64,000 bases of DNA from Pseudoalteromonas luteoviolacea H33-S (GTDB lineage: Bacteria > Pseudomonadota > Gammaproteobacteria > Enterobacterales > Alteromonadaceae), in contig NZ_AUXY01000046.1 in the NCBI RefSeq assembly GCF_001625695.1, positions 83,541 to 147,540 of the forward strand. Reading direction: 5' to 3'. Position numbers and translations under genes: made by a program. Under the pieces are notes generated by a model that was not told the origin of the DNA, searched no databases, and worked only from the letters and a program-made list of their open reading frames with translations. Numbering within the stretch: position 1 is the stretch's first letter; each line of letters opens with the position of its first letter. Of this stretch, positions 37,401 through 47,200 are shown piece by piece.

Positions 37401-38613
37401 TGACATACGCCCCTTTGCGACGTCGTGTCATCTCTCTTAACACGCCAACAGCACTGATGGCATTGTGACTTAAATCTTCCCATAACTGCCGCTGGATACG
37501 CACGGCACGGCGCTCAAACGACTCAGTGGTGGTGTTGTCAATTTCGACTAACATCGGAGAGGTGAAATCACCCACAATATCATTGACCTGAGGGTGCAAG
37601 CGGTCAAACTGCGTGACATTAAGAATAAAGTGCGAGCTCTTACTCCAAATACTTAAGATTTCCGCAAACACAGCGGTCAAAATACTCGAAGGCGTCAACC
37701 CCAATTTGGCGCCTCGTGCTTTGAGTTTGCCCCAAACATCAGCGGGGATGGTATCGTGTCTGCGGCTAAACCGGACTTGAGTATCTTCGTCCACTGCGGG
37801 CACCAAAGGTAGCTCTGCTGAGGGTGGTAGGTTATCAATACGGTCAAACCAGTAATCACATGACTTTTTGTAATATGCTGTCTCTTGGATTTTGTCCGTG
37901 GCCAGCACATAATCACGGAAGTTCAGCGGTAACGGTGGCAGCGCAACCTCTGGCTGATTCATCATTTGATATAGCTCTTTGTAGAGCAAAAACCCGCTGT
38001 AACCGTCAACCACCAGCATGTCGACACTGACAAATAGCCTAACCGACTGCGAGCCAGTACGCACCGCTTTAATATCAAAAATAGGCCAAGTATAAGCATC
38101 AATCACTTGATGTGACATCTGCTCACGAAGTTCGGCCAGTTGCGATGCTTTTGCAGCTTCTGGCTGTGCACTCAGATCCGTCACCTCAATGGTATAGGGC
38201 GGAATTTCTTGCGGTGAAAGGACTCTTTGCTGACCATCGGGTAACATCACAACCCGCAACATATCGTGGCGGTCTATAAGCTGTCGGCAGACCTGATTAA
38301 ACGCTGCAAACTGTGCCTCGTCATAAGGGCAATCAATTTCGTGATACCAGTGACAAGCAAACCCACCAAAGTCAAAGCTACTTTGTCGGCCTAACATGTA
38401 AGCTTGCTGAATTTCTGTGAGTGGGAAAGGCAAAAAGCGCCCCTCCGGATCTGCCTCTACAGTCGGTAATGCCTCACTGATATAAGCAAGTTGCTCTTTG
38501 CCCGTATTTGCCTGTTGCTTTTTGGTTTCCACTTCAGCGCGCAATTTCTGTTGAAGTAGTGCGCGCTTTTGTTCCGTCGTCAGGGCTTGTTTATTGTCTT
38601 GGGTGTTGTTCAT
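34417..38613 (-). CDS. NRPS: Cy-A(Cys) with inserted FMN oxidase-PCP, thiazole-forming
   Basis: 1398 residues from ATG 38613, chosen because the open 22-residue extension would overlap the PKS end and GCAGG lies eight bases before this ATG. N-terminal helical, charged docking segment (LTTEQKRALLQQKLRAEVETKKQQ); cyclisation domain with the DxxxxD motif VDMLVVDG (~198); adenylation domain from LTYGELLDLAKRTANWL (~554). Pocket residues from FDLSVYD, WNTVPA, MMSGDW and GLGGPTETSIW give D-L-Y-N-M-S-L-I-W, the cysteine code. After A8 (~928) an inserted nitroreductase-like oxidase (~1030-1210: RQSYREF, YPSAGSLYPVQCYVY, EAGHIGQMLMESSTRHGIGLCPIG) resembles those of epothilone and bleomycin synthetases that turn thiazoline into thiazole. 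A10 ~1264, PCP GGDSMLIV ~1318, and a very basic tail. Confidence 0.92.
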   Translation of the reverse strand: MNNTQDNKQALTTEQKRALLQQKLRAEVETKKQQANTGKEQLAYISEALPTVEADPEGRFLPFPLTEIQQAYMLGRQSSFDFGGFACHWYHEIDCPYDEAQFAAFNQVCRQLIDRHDMLRVVMLPDGQQRVLSPQEIPPYTIEVTDLSAQPEAAKASQLAELREQMSHQVIDAYTWPIFDIKAVRTGSQSVRLFVSVDMLVVDGYSGFLLYKELYQMMNQPEVALPPLPLNFRDYVLATDKIQETAYYKKSCDYWFDRIDNLPPSAELPLVPAVDEDTQVRFSRRHDTIPADVWGKLKARGAKLGLTPSSILTAVFAEILSIWSKSSHFILNVTQFDRLHPQVNDIVGDFTSPMLVEIDNTTTESFERRAVRIQRQLWEDLSHNAISAVGVLREMTRRRKGAYVTMPIVFTSTLWSGSEQESFAGDMSPKGWLGDSVYGITQTPQVLFDHQLAEIKGELIVSWDCVEERFPAGLLESMFNAYCDMLTLLATDETAWQKASFQDELLATQLMHRALINDTAQTPSEALLHELFIAKAIKNPDAIAVISASRTLTYGELLDLAKRTANWLQQQGAEPNTLVAVAMEKGWEQIVAVLGVLMSGAAYLPVDANQPDARRHAILADGQVSLVLTQPQFETLAWPADSLQLIITDENLAQQNTEVADVSISAEDLAYVLYTSGSTGKPKGTMLPHRGPVNTILDVNRKLGVTEKDRAICLSALNFDLSVYDVFGLLSAGGALVIPEHGGLRDPAHWRELINTHQVTLWNTVPALQQMLVDYLESSGGDLASSMRLVMMSGDWIPVDLPDRIRQLSSDVMIVGLGGPTETSIWNNHYVIEEVDPSWTSIPYGKPLANQTLHVLNDKLEPRPVWVTGDLYVGGRGLGKGYWGDAQKTNETFITHPQTGERLYKSGDLARYLPDGNLEIMGRSDFQVKIRGHRIELNEIESVISEYPGIRDAVVTAVGGERNLQSLAAFVVPEGTGQPTGDGEQAEQEEVILDQFAGLEFKLTQPGVRKVEDGMVEIPIAAPEVVESAWLTRQSYREFRQDPLAQEHLGQLLSHLSAVTLEETPLPKYRYPSAGSLYPVQCYVYVKPNRVAGLEGGVYYHHPVRNSLLQMAKTNDIGEQVFAGNIDIYEEAAFAIFLISDLSAIEPLYAHYSERFSLLEAGHIGQMLMESSTRHGIGLCPIGKQDLSAVEALFGLGERHLPLYTFLGGGIDPEQTRKLSRPVSKTASLADKLKDFVSARLPDYMVPSTFELLEALPLTANGKVDRKALHAQIDNQEIEKPEFVAPDSALEKSIAQIWAALLGHDNIGIHDNFFEAGGDSMLIVRMQSKLREIYHQEIPVTKLFQHSTIDALARYLGQEEKVEEAIASKADKRQDRRGSTQRRKQARKKHRSNPQEGS

Positions 38614-38635
38614 TAGGTTAACCTGCTTAATTGTT

Positions 38636-41600
38636 CTAACCGAAATATTCATCAAAAAGCGCATCGATCTGCTCACCACTTAACTCTGCTGAGTCCAATT
38701 GGTTGAGCAGCGCTTCTTTTTCATCAGTTGGCGTCTGAACGAGCAGTGCACCAAGTTGACCGGCCAGATCCATCACGCTGATGTCGTTCATAATATTGGC
38801 CATGGGAATATCGATATTGAGCTCAGTTCGGATCCGATTTCTAAATTCCACTGCGCGCAGTGAGTCCAGCCCCATGGTATTGAGATGCTTGTGGAGATCG
38901 ACTTGCGCTGTGTCCATTCTCAATACCTCAGCAAGGCTACTTTGGATAAACTCCGCCAACATCCGGGCATGATCCTCAGCGCTCGCTTGTTCAAGCAGGT
39001 GTTTAATAGAGAATGACATATCATTATCAGACTCACTTCGTGTCAGTTCAGATAAGAAAGGCGGCACCTGTACCGGATAGAACATTTCCAAGAATTTAGC
39101 GCTGTCGCCTGGTAGTACGGCATTACAGGTCACATCTGGACGAGTGATTAAATTATCTAAAATCGCCAAGCCAGATGCAGCGTCTAGAATGAACTCACTC
39201 TGTGATTTATTTACTCCCTCATCAATATCCGCTGACATCCCGCCATCAGCCCATACACCCCAATTGACACTGAGCGCGGGCAGTCCTTGCTGAGCACGTA
39301 ACTGGGCAAGTGCATCCATAAAGGTGTTAGCTGCAACATAGCTGCCCATACCAAGACCACCTAACAGGGCAGACAAAGAAGAAAAACACACAAAGAAATC
39401 GAGCTCTAGGTCTTTAGACAATTGATGTAGGTGCCAACTTCCCTCAACTTTTGCGCTCATCGCCTGACTAAAGCGCGCCCAACCTTGGTGCGTTAACGCG
39501 TCTTGGTCCATCACACCCGCTGCGTGAATAATGCCTTTCAGTGACGCCCCCTGACCTGCAATCTCATTAAACAGCCTAGTCGCTTGTACCTCATCAGCGA
39601 TATCTGCGTTTACAAGCTGTATCTCGGCACCGCGAGCTTGCAACTGTGCAATCACAGCGTTTGCCGCGTCAGATGGTGCACTGCGCCCAGTTAATACTAG
39701 CTTGCGCGCCCCCTTTTCGACCATCCAGTTAGCCAACATGAGTCCCAGCCCACCTAAACCACCTGTGATCAGATAGCGACTGTGCGCATTTAGCTCAGTC
39801 AAGGTTCCGCTTTCATCTTGCGGTGCGCTGATAACTCGGGGTACATGACGAGCACCTTCTGTGTAAGCCACTTGGTCTTCATGATCATCAGAGATAATTT
39901 CTCTCACCAAGTCACCCACACTCGGGTTATCTATTATGCCGCCCCATAATTGCGGGTGTTCTTGAGCTATCACTTTTCCAAGTCCCCACAAGCTCGATTG
40001 GGCAATATTCAACGGATGCGTTTGTTGCGCCACTTGCACGGCATTGCATGTTACCAACCACAGCTTGCATGACTCAGCATGCTCAGCTTGCGCTTGAAGC
40101 AGATGCAAGACACTTGCACAGCTCAATGATTGCGCATCTGTGAGCGCTGTTGCACTTAACTCTGTACTTGTCGGTGTGTCGAGACTCCAAAGGTGCACGA
40201 CGCCTTTAAGTGGTGTAGTTTCATTCGCACATACTGTTGCAAGCAGAGCTTTAAATTGCGCCGGCGCGCTTGGGTCTAGGTGATAGTGAATACCTTGTGA
40301 CGAATCAGACGTCGTCAGCGCTGCTACCCCATTTTTTGCATATACTTGCGTGCAAAGATGACCTGCTTTTTCCAGCTGTTCTGCCAATTGCTGACCTTGC
40401 TCACCTGCGTCAGCAAAAATCAGCCAATGTCCGGCCTCAGTGTCATGATTTGACGTGCTGATCTCACTTGGCTGCCAACGTGTCTCATACACGCTCTCTG
40501 ACAGCAATGCTTGAGTTGGGCGACCTTTTAATAACTCGGTATAGGTCATCCAATTACTCAAGCCCGCCTCATTAATGCGCCTTAGCTCTTGTGCACTTAA
40601 CTGCGTATCTTTTTCTGCGGTCAGTAATACAAAGCTCGCCAACTTACGACGCAATAGTCCACCTAATTGATTGTGTGAGCGGATCCCTACGCGTGCTTCT
40701 TCAGTTAAATCAAATGTCGCTAAATTCTCCTCAAAGTGAGGATCTTCAAGGAAATTTGCGATTTCATGGCTGGCATCAATGCAATCAACAACTTTTAAGT
40801 TGTTTTTTGTTAACTGCTCAACCCATTCATCTTTGGTGATTAAGAAAGATGATGTTTCACCGTGGTCAATGTCAAACAGCGTATTGGAAATAATATCTGC
40901 CAAGACTAATTTGCCGCCTTGATTGAGGTGATTACCTATGTTGGCAAATAGCGCGGTTTTATTTTTAATATGCAGTGCAACTTCAAAACCAAAGATCAAA
41001 TCAAATTGGTCTGGGAACTCTTCAATGGCACTGTCTCGATTGAACACCGCAACGCGATCTTCTAACCCAAACTTAGCGATCTTTTTATTGGCTGCTTCAA
41101 GTTGCTCCCCGGAAATACTGTAGCCTCTGAGTTGCAGGTGCGAGTGCTTTCTGGCCAGCACACAAATATCTGTGCCAAAACCACACCCAAAGTCCATCAC
41201 TTTTTCGCAGGCATCAAAATCGACTTTTCTAAATAACACTTCACGCATAGACTTTTGTGCATTGAGCACTAAGCGAGAATGCTCAGGGTATTTTTGTGCA
41301 TCAGAAAAGGCCAGTACCCAAGAAAAGCCTGGCACCATGTCAAAAAATGGGCCAAAGTTTAGGAATCGTCCTTCCTCTAAATGATAATCTTGGGTTTCTA
41401 AATTTGCTGTAGAATCATAGTACTTAGTTACAGTTCGGCTTCTTTTATCCTGCTCTACAAACACCTGTAACAGTTTCAAACGCTCATGCGGCTCCATCGC
41501 CTTTACCTTGTCATCAACAAGGCTATTGAGGCGTTTAAACTGCTCAAAATGCGCTAAATCATCTTGGAACAAAAATTCAAGTAAGGGGTGGGTTTCTTCA

Positions 41601-44272
41601 GGCTGAGCGGCTGTTGCATTCTTTTCTGCTTCAATCCAATAACGTTGGCGTTGGAAAGGATAGCTTGGCAATGACACTTTATTGCGTCCATAGCCCTTAT
41701 CAAACGCTTGCCAATCTACAAAGCCACCACAGGCATGCCATTGCCCTAAGCTCTCTAAGATTTGCAGCCAATCATCTTCGCCCTCACGTAAGCTGGGTAA
41801 TTGCAGCACAGGGGTATCCGCTGTGAAGCAATGTGATGCCATCCCCAATAACACAGGTTTTGGCCCAATCTCGATAAATGCAGTGACGCCCTGTGCCTCT
41901 AACGTTTGCACACCCGAAGAAAAACGCACCGGCTGGCGAACTTGCTTGACCCAATACTCAGGATCTGTCAGCGCATCACTGACATTTTCCCCTGTGACAT
42001 TAGAGCATACTGGCAGTGTGGGCAATGCATAATCGATACTTGCGGCAACTTGCTTAAACTCAGCCAACATCGGCGCCATCATGCTTGAATGAAACGCATG
42101 GGAAACCGCCAGTGGTTTTGCTGTGATGCCTTGCTGCGCCAAATTCGCTGATAGGGCTGCTATCGACTCACTATCACCAGAAACAACCACGCTATCAGGG
42201 CCGTTAATCGCACCAATTGAAACCTTATCTTGCACAGGTGCTATCAACGACAGCGCCTGCGTTTCACTGACAGGCAAGGCTAACATCGCGCCTTTTTCAC
42301 ACAGTGTGTGCATTAAGCGGCCACGGGCTGCAATGAGGGTTAAGCCATCTTTTAAGCTGAAAACATCGGCTATGCAAGCCGCCACATACTCACCAACGCT
42401 GTGCCCCATAACGGCATCTGGACGCACGCCCCATGACAGCCAAAGTTTTGCCAACGCATACTCTAATGAAAACAGTACAGGCTGGGTGTATACCGTTTGA
42501 TTGAGCACCTCAGCGTCAGCATTGTCACTGTAAAGCAAATCCAACAAAGGTACATCCAGTGGGCGTAAGATGTCATCACAGTGCTCTAAGGATTCTCTAA
42601 ACAGCGGCTGCGTTTCAAATAACTGCTTACCCATATTCAAATACTGCGCACCTTGTCCGGTAAATAAAAACGCGAGCTTAGGCGCATCCTCTGATGCAGT
42701 ATCAATATGATAAGTTTTATCGCGCAGCTGCTGCTGTGCGTCCTGGATTGAGCTGGCAACTAAGGTCAAACGATGTGCAAAGTGTGTACGCTGATTAGCA
42801 GCACTAAAACACACATCAGCCAAGCTTGCTGCTGTCTGCGTGTCTAAGTAATTTGCATAGTTAAGCGCTTGTTGGTTTAGCGCGTCTGCGCTTTTTCCCG
42901 ACAGGGTTAAGACATGTTTTGGACGTTCTGCTTGATGAGATTCTGGCTGTGTAGCGAAGACAGGCGCTTCTTGTAAAATCACATGCGCGTTGGTACCACC
43001 AATACCAAATGAACTCACCCCAGCACAGCGAGGCTGGCCATCATTGGCTTGCCAGTCCGCCAGTTCACTGTTGACATAAAAAGGGTTGTCATCAAAGTCA
43101 ATGTTCGGATTTGGCGTATTATAATGCAAGCTTGGCGGCAGTTGCTGATGCTTCAATGCCAGCACAGTTTTGATCAAGCCTGCGATCCCTGCCGCTGCAC
43201 CAATATGGCCGATATTACTTTTTACCGTGCCAATTGGCAGCTTATCGCCTGTTCGCGCTTCAAATGCAAGGCTTAAGCCTTCAATTTCTATCGGATCGCC
43301 AAGGCGCGTGCCGGTACCATGGGCTTCAACATAAGAAATATTGTTCGGATCGACGCCAGACACAGCCAGCGCATCCGCAATGACATCCGCCTGACCTTCA
43401 ACACTCGGTGCCATGTAACCAACTTTCATGCCACCATCATTATTGACCGCAGAGCCTTTGATAACCGCATGAATAATATCACCGTCCGCCAACGCATCAT
43501 CTAAGCGCTTTAAGATCACCACACCCATGCCATTGGTAAATACCGTGCCTGTCGACTGCGCATCAAATGCTCGGCAATGACCGTCGTCGGATACATGCAT
43601 GTCATCGTAATACACATACCCTTTTTTCTGTGGCAACACTAAGCCCACACCACCGGCAAGTGCCATATCACACTCACCATTGAGTAAATTTTGACACGCC
43701 ACGTGGACACCCACCAAAGCACTTGAACACGCGGTCGCGATCCCCATGCTTGGTCCTGTGAGATCCAACTCGTATGACACTCGCGTCGCCACATAATCGG
43801 CATCATTACCAATCAGTTTCGGGAAAAACTCGAACACGTCACGAGATTTATCTGCGGTTTGCAGATTATCAATAATATATGAGCTCAAATTGGCACTGGC
43901 GTACACGCCAATGGCATATTGATGCGTTTTAGCGGTATAGCCCGAATCCTCGAGCGCTTCCCAAGCACATTCAAGAAAAATACGTTCTTGCGGATCTGTG
44001 ATCTCAGCTTCTCTGGGTGTAAAGCCAAAAAACTCGGCATCAAACATATCGATATCCGGTAAAACGCCCCCAGCTTTGACGTATTCAGGCTGAGCAAGCG
44101 TGGCTTGATCAACGCCAGCATCAAGCAGTTCTTCATCAGAAAAAGCAGTGATAGATTCCACCCCACTTTTGAGGTTATGCCAAAATGTCTCGATGCTTTT
44201 TGCACCGGGAAAACGGCAAGACATGCCAATAATGGCAATATCCGAATCATTTATATTTGGTAAATTCGTCAT
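38636..44272 (-). CDS. Type I PKS: KS-AT-MT-KR-ACP (C-methylating, HMWP1-like order)
   Basis: An 1878-residue module. KS with TACSSALVGVH (~179), EAHGTGTRLGDP and NIGHIGAAAG; AT with GHSVGEYVAAC (~624) and SHAFHS (malonyl type); a SAM-dependent C-methyltransferase between AT and KR with VMDFGCGFGTDI (~1029); KR with YLITGGLGGLG (~1502) and Y-V-A-A-N; ACP with LNTMGLDSLRAVEFRN (~1800). No DH or ER is present, so it should give an alpha-methyl (or gem-dimethyl) beta-hydroxyacyl unit. The domain order is the same as in the N-terminal half of yersiniabactin HMWP1. It ends in an amphipathic helix-like tail (ALLNQLDSAELSGEQIDALFDEYFG) that may dock to the helical N-terminus of the next NRPS. ATG follows AAGGAAAATACG, 14 bases after the preceding stop. 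Confidence 0.93.
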   Translation of the reverse strand: MTNLPNINDSDIAIIGMSCRFPGAKSIETFWHNLKSGVESITAFSDEELLDAGVDQATLAQPEYVKAGGVLPDIDMFDAEFFGFTPREAEITDPQERIFLECAWEALEDSGYTAKTHQYAIGVYASANLSSYIIDNLQTADKSRDVFEFFPKLIGNDADYVATRVSYELDLTGPSMGIATACSSALVGVHVACQNLLNGECDMALAGGVGLVLPQKKGYVYYDDMHVSDDGHCRAFDAQSTGTVFTNGMGVVILKRLDDALADGDIIHAVIKGSAVNNDGGMKVGYMAPSVEGQADVIADALAVSGVDPNNISYVEAHGTGTRLGDPIEIEGLSLAFEARTGDKLPIGTVKSNIGHIGAAAGIAGLIKTVLALKHQQLPPSLHYNTPNPNIDFDDNPFYVNSELADWQANDGQPRCAGVSSFGIGGTNAHVILQEAPVFATQPESHQAERPKHVLTLSGKSADALNQQALNYANYLDTQTAASLADVCFSAANQRTHFAHRLTLVASSIQDAQQQLRDKTYHIDTASEDAPKLAFLFTGQGAQYLNMGKQLFETQPLFRESLEHCDDILRPLDVPLLDLLYSDNADAEVLNQTVYTQPVLFSLEYALAKLWLSWGVRPDAVMGHSVGEYVAACIADVFSLKDGLTLIAARGRLMHTLCEKGAMLALPVSETQALSLIAPVQDKVSIGAINGPDSVVVSGDSESIAALSANLAQQGITAKPLAVSHAFHSSMMAPMLAEFKQVAASIDYALPTLPVCSNVTGENVSDALTDPEYWVKQVRQPVRFSSGVQTLEAQGVTAFIEIGPKPVLLGMASHCFTADTPVLQLPSLREGEDDWLQILESLGQWHACGGFVDWQAFDKGYGRNKVSLPSYPFQRQRYWIEAEKNATAAQPEETHPLLEFLFQDDLAHFEQFKRLNSLVDDKVKAMEPHERLKLLQVFVEQDKRSRTVTKYYDSTANLETQDYHLEEGRFLNFGPFFDMVPGFSWVLAFSDAQKYPEHSRLVLNAQKSMREVLFRKVDFDACEKVMDFGCGFGTDICVLARKHSHLQLRGYSISGEQLEAANKKIAKFGLEDRVAVFNRDSAIEEFPDQFDLIFGFEVALHIKNKTALFANIGNHLNQGGKLVLADIISNTLFDIDHGETSSFLITKDEWVEQLTKNNLKVVDCIDASHEIANFLEDPHFEENLATFDLTEEARVGIRSHNQLGGLLRRKLASFVLLTAEKDTQLSAQELRRINEAGLSNWMTYTELLKGRPTQALLSESVYETRWQPSEISTSNHDTEAGHWLIFADAGEQGQQLAEQLEKAGHLCTQVYAKNGVAALTTSDSSQGIHYHLDPSAPAQFKALLATVCANETTPLKGVVHLWSLDTPTSTELSATALTDAQSLSCASVLHLLQAQAEHAESCKLWLVTCNAVQVAQQTHPLNIAQSSLWGLGKVIAQEHPQLWGGIIDNPSVGDLVREIISDDHEDQVAYTEGARHVPRVISAPQDESGTLTELNAHSRYLITGGLGGLGLMLANWMVEKGARKLVLTGRSAPSDAANAVIAQLQARGAEIQLVNADIADEVQATRLFNEIAGQGASLKGIIHAAGVMDQDALTHQGWARFSQAMSAKVEGSWHLHQLSKDLELDFFVCFSSLSALLGGLGMGSYVAANTFMDALAQLRAQQGLPALSVNWGVWADGGMSADIDEGVNKSQSEFILDAASGLAILDNLITRPDVTCNAVLPGDSAKFLEMFYPVQVPPFLSELTRSESDNDMSFSIKHLLEQASAEDHARMLAEFIQSSLAEVLRMDTAQVDLHKHLNTMGLDSLRAVEFRNRIRTELNIDIPMANIMNDISVMDLAGQLGALLVQTPTDEKEALLNQLDSAELSGEQIDALFDEYFG

Positions 44273-44286
44273 CGTATTTTCCTTAT

Positions 44287-47200
44287 TTAACGCTGAATGT
44301 CAGTCTGACGATTCGAACGGCGCTGCTGCCGCGTTTGTTGTTGTTTTCTCATAGAGCCTTGTCGAGTGCGTCGTTCGCCTGCTCGACTGCGATTGGCTCT
44401 TTTTTGCTGGTCTCCGGCTAAATAGCGGGCCTGCGTATAGATGGTGGGATTGGCAAATAACTTGGCCACGGCCACATCCTTATCAACCTGCTCCTTGAGC
44501 TTTGACTGAAGTCGGACAATGGACATGGAGTTACCACCGGCTTCAAAAAAGTTTTCATGAATACCAATGTGTTCACGGGTCAATAATGCACACCAGATAT
44601 CAGCCAGTGCTTTTTCTAGCGCTGTTTTTGGCGGAACGCGTTGTGCCTGCGCATCTCTTTGCGCCGCATCCGGTGCAGGTAGAGCTTTTCGGTCAACCTT
44701 ACCGCTGGGTGTGAGAGGTAACTTCTCAACAAAGACAAATTGAGTTGGGATCATCCAATCAGGTAACGAGGTTCGCAGATGAGCACGCAACGCATCCCAT
44801 GCTAGCGTCGTATTTTCCTCTGCGGATGACGCGCCAGTCAGCCAAGCAACTAGCTGCCTGCTTTCCCCTTCACCCCATGCATCAACGACGGCGTCCACAA
44901 TGCCCTCATGACATAAAAGAGCAGTCTCAATCTCGCCGCATTCGATGCGAAATCCGCGGATCTTCACTTGCGTATCCACGCGCCCAAGATATTCAATATC
45001 GCCATTGGGTAACCAACGACATAGATCGCCCGTGCGATATAGTCGCGCTGCTGTATCCTGAAATGGATTTACAATGAACCGCTCATCTGTCAGCGTTTGA
45101 CGATTTAGGTAGCCACGGGTTACACCAGCTCCGCCAACATACAACTCACCGGGGATCCCGATTGGCACTGGGTGTTGATGTTGATCGAGAATGTAAGCGC
45201 TTAAATCAGCGATTGGCTGGCCTATGTTGCTTGTGGCAGACGCAATGTCTTTTGCGTTTAACTTATTGAGCGTGACATGCACAGTGGTTTCAGTGATCCC
45301 GTACATATTCACCAAGGTCGGTGTTTGCTCACCGTGGCGTTCAAACCAAGGTGCCAACTTTGCAGGTGTCAGTGCCTCTCCGCCAAATATCACCCAGCGC
45401 AGCGATAACGGCTCGCTCTGAGTCACATTGGTGGCTTGCTCGTACTCAATCAATTGGTAAAACGCAGACGGCGTTTGATTCAGTACCGTGACCTTTTGTG
45501 CTTGCAGTAACTGATAAAACAACTCAGGTGAGCGCGTCGTCATGTATGGCACAATGACTAAGCGGCCGCCGTATATGAGTGCCCCCCAAATTTCCCAGAC
45601 AGAAAAATCAAAGGCATGAGAGTGAAACAGTGTCCACACATCTTGGTTGCCAAAGCCATATTCCTGCTCGGTGGCTTTAAATAAACGCAGTACATTTTTG
45701 TGCTCTACACACACGCCTTTGGGCTTACCTGTGCTGCCTGAGGTATAAATGATGTAAGCAAGGTTATCTAACCCAACAAGCGGTGTTGGGTTCGCCGCAC
45801 TTTGCGCTGCAATCGCATCAGATTGCGCCGACATATCCACAACAAGCGCGTCGCTTTTAGGTAATCGAGAGACCGTAGCGCCATGACATAACAGCACCTT
45901 AAGCTCTGCATCTTGCACCATAAAGGCAAGTCGCTCTGCCGGATAATCAGGGTCAAGAGGCACATACGCCCCACCTGCTTTTAAGATGGCCAACAGTCCA
46001 ATCACCACATCAAGTGAGCGCTCGACAAACAAGCCAACGCGCACTTCGGGCCCAACCCCTTGCTCACATAAATAATGGGCCAGTTGATTGGCACGTGCGT
46101 TTAAATCGCCATAACACACTTGTTGATTTTCAAACGTCAGTGCAACCGCGTTTGGAGATAACTCGGCTTGGCGTTCAAATAAGGTATGAACACAGCTGCT
46201 TTGCTCCAGATTCACCGTGGCTTTTTGCCCCTGATGCAAAAGCTGATGTTGCTCTGACTCAGTCAAAAGGGGCAGCTGAGCAATAGGCGTTTGCGTATTC
46301 TCAGCAACGGCAGCTAACAAGGTTTCAAAATGACCGAGCAAGCGCTTTATGCGATCTGCATCAAATAAGTCAGCGCTATAGCGACATATTCCAGATAGTG
46401 ACTCGCCCGCCACATCAATCAGATCGATACTCAAGTCAAATTGACCTTCTTGCTGCGTCATTCGAAAAGGCTTAAGTGTCAGTCCATCTCTTTGCACAAT
46501 ATGATTTTCATCCGCCCCTAAGAAAAACGGCGCGAGGTCATCTTCTTCATGAGGTTGCTGCAAGTTAAACTCAACTTGAAACAACGGAAAGCGATTACTG
46601 TCTCTTTGCGGTTTCAAACGCTCAATTAACAGCAGTGATGGATAGTCTTGATGAACTAGCGCCTCTAGCGTCGCTTTTTGCATCTGACTCAAAAAAGATG
46701 CAAAGCTTTGATCTGAATCTAATTTGCCTCGCAGTACAATAAAGTTAAAAAAGCATCCGCAAATATCTTTAAACTCGGCAAGGCTGCGCCCTGCCGCTGC
46801 GGACCCTACCCAAATGTCATTTTGCCCAGTGTAGCGATGCAGTAAGACCTGAAAAGCAGCAACCAAGATGACATACAAGGTGTGGCCTGACTCTCGCGCT
46901 TGTAATTTAAGCTGTTGGGTCAACGCTTTTGGCAACGTAAAAATAATGGATGCGCCATTACTGGTCTGAAGCAAGGGCCTTGGTCTATCCGCAGGCAAGT
47001 CGAGAATTGGCGGCTGCTCAGATAACTGGTTTTGCCAATAGCGCCATAACTGATCTCCTTGTTCACTGGAAAACATGTTATTTTGCCAGCGTACATAATC
47101 TTGGTAGTGCCAATCCAAAGGCGGTAAGTTGGCTTGTTTTTCAGCTTTCAACGCAGGATATAGCGTTAAAAACTCCGACATCAGATTCCAAAATGACCAA

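Noticed and set aside
38614..38679. 22-codon N-terminal extension of the Cy-A-Ox NRPS
   Set aside because: It overlaps the end of the upstream PKS in another frame; ATG 38613 with a nearby ribosome site gives the expected helical docking segment.
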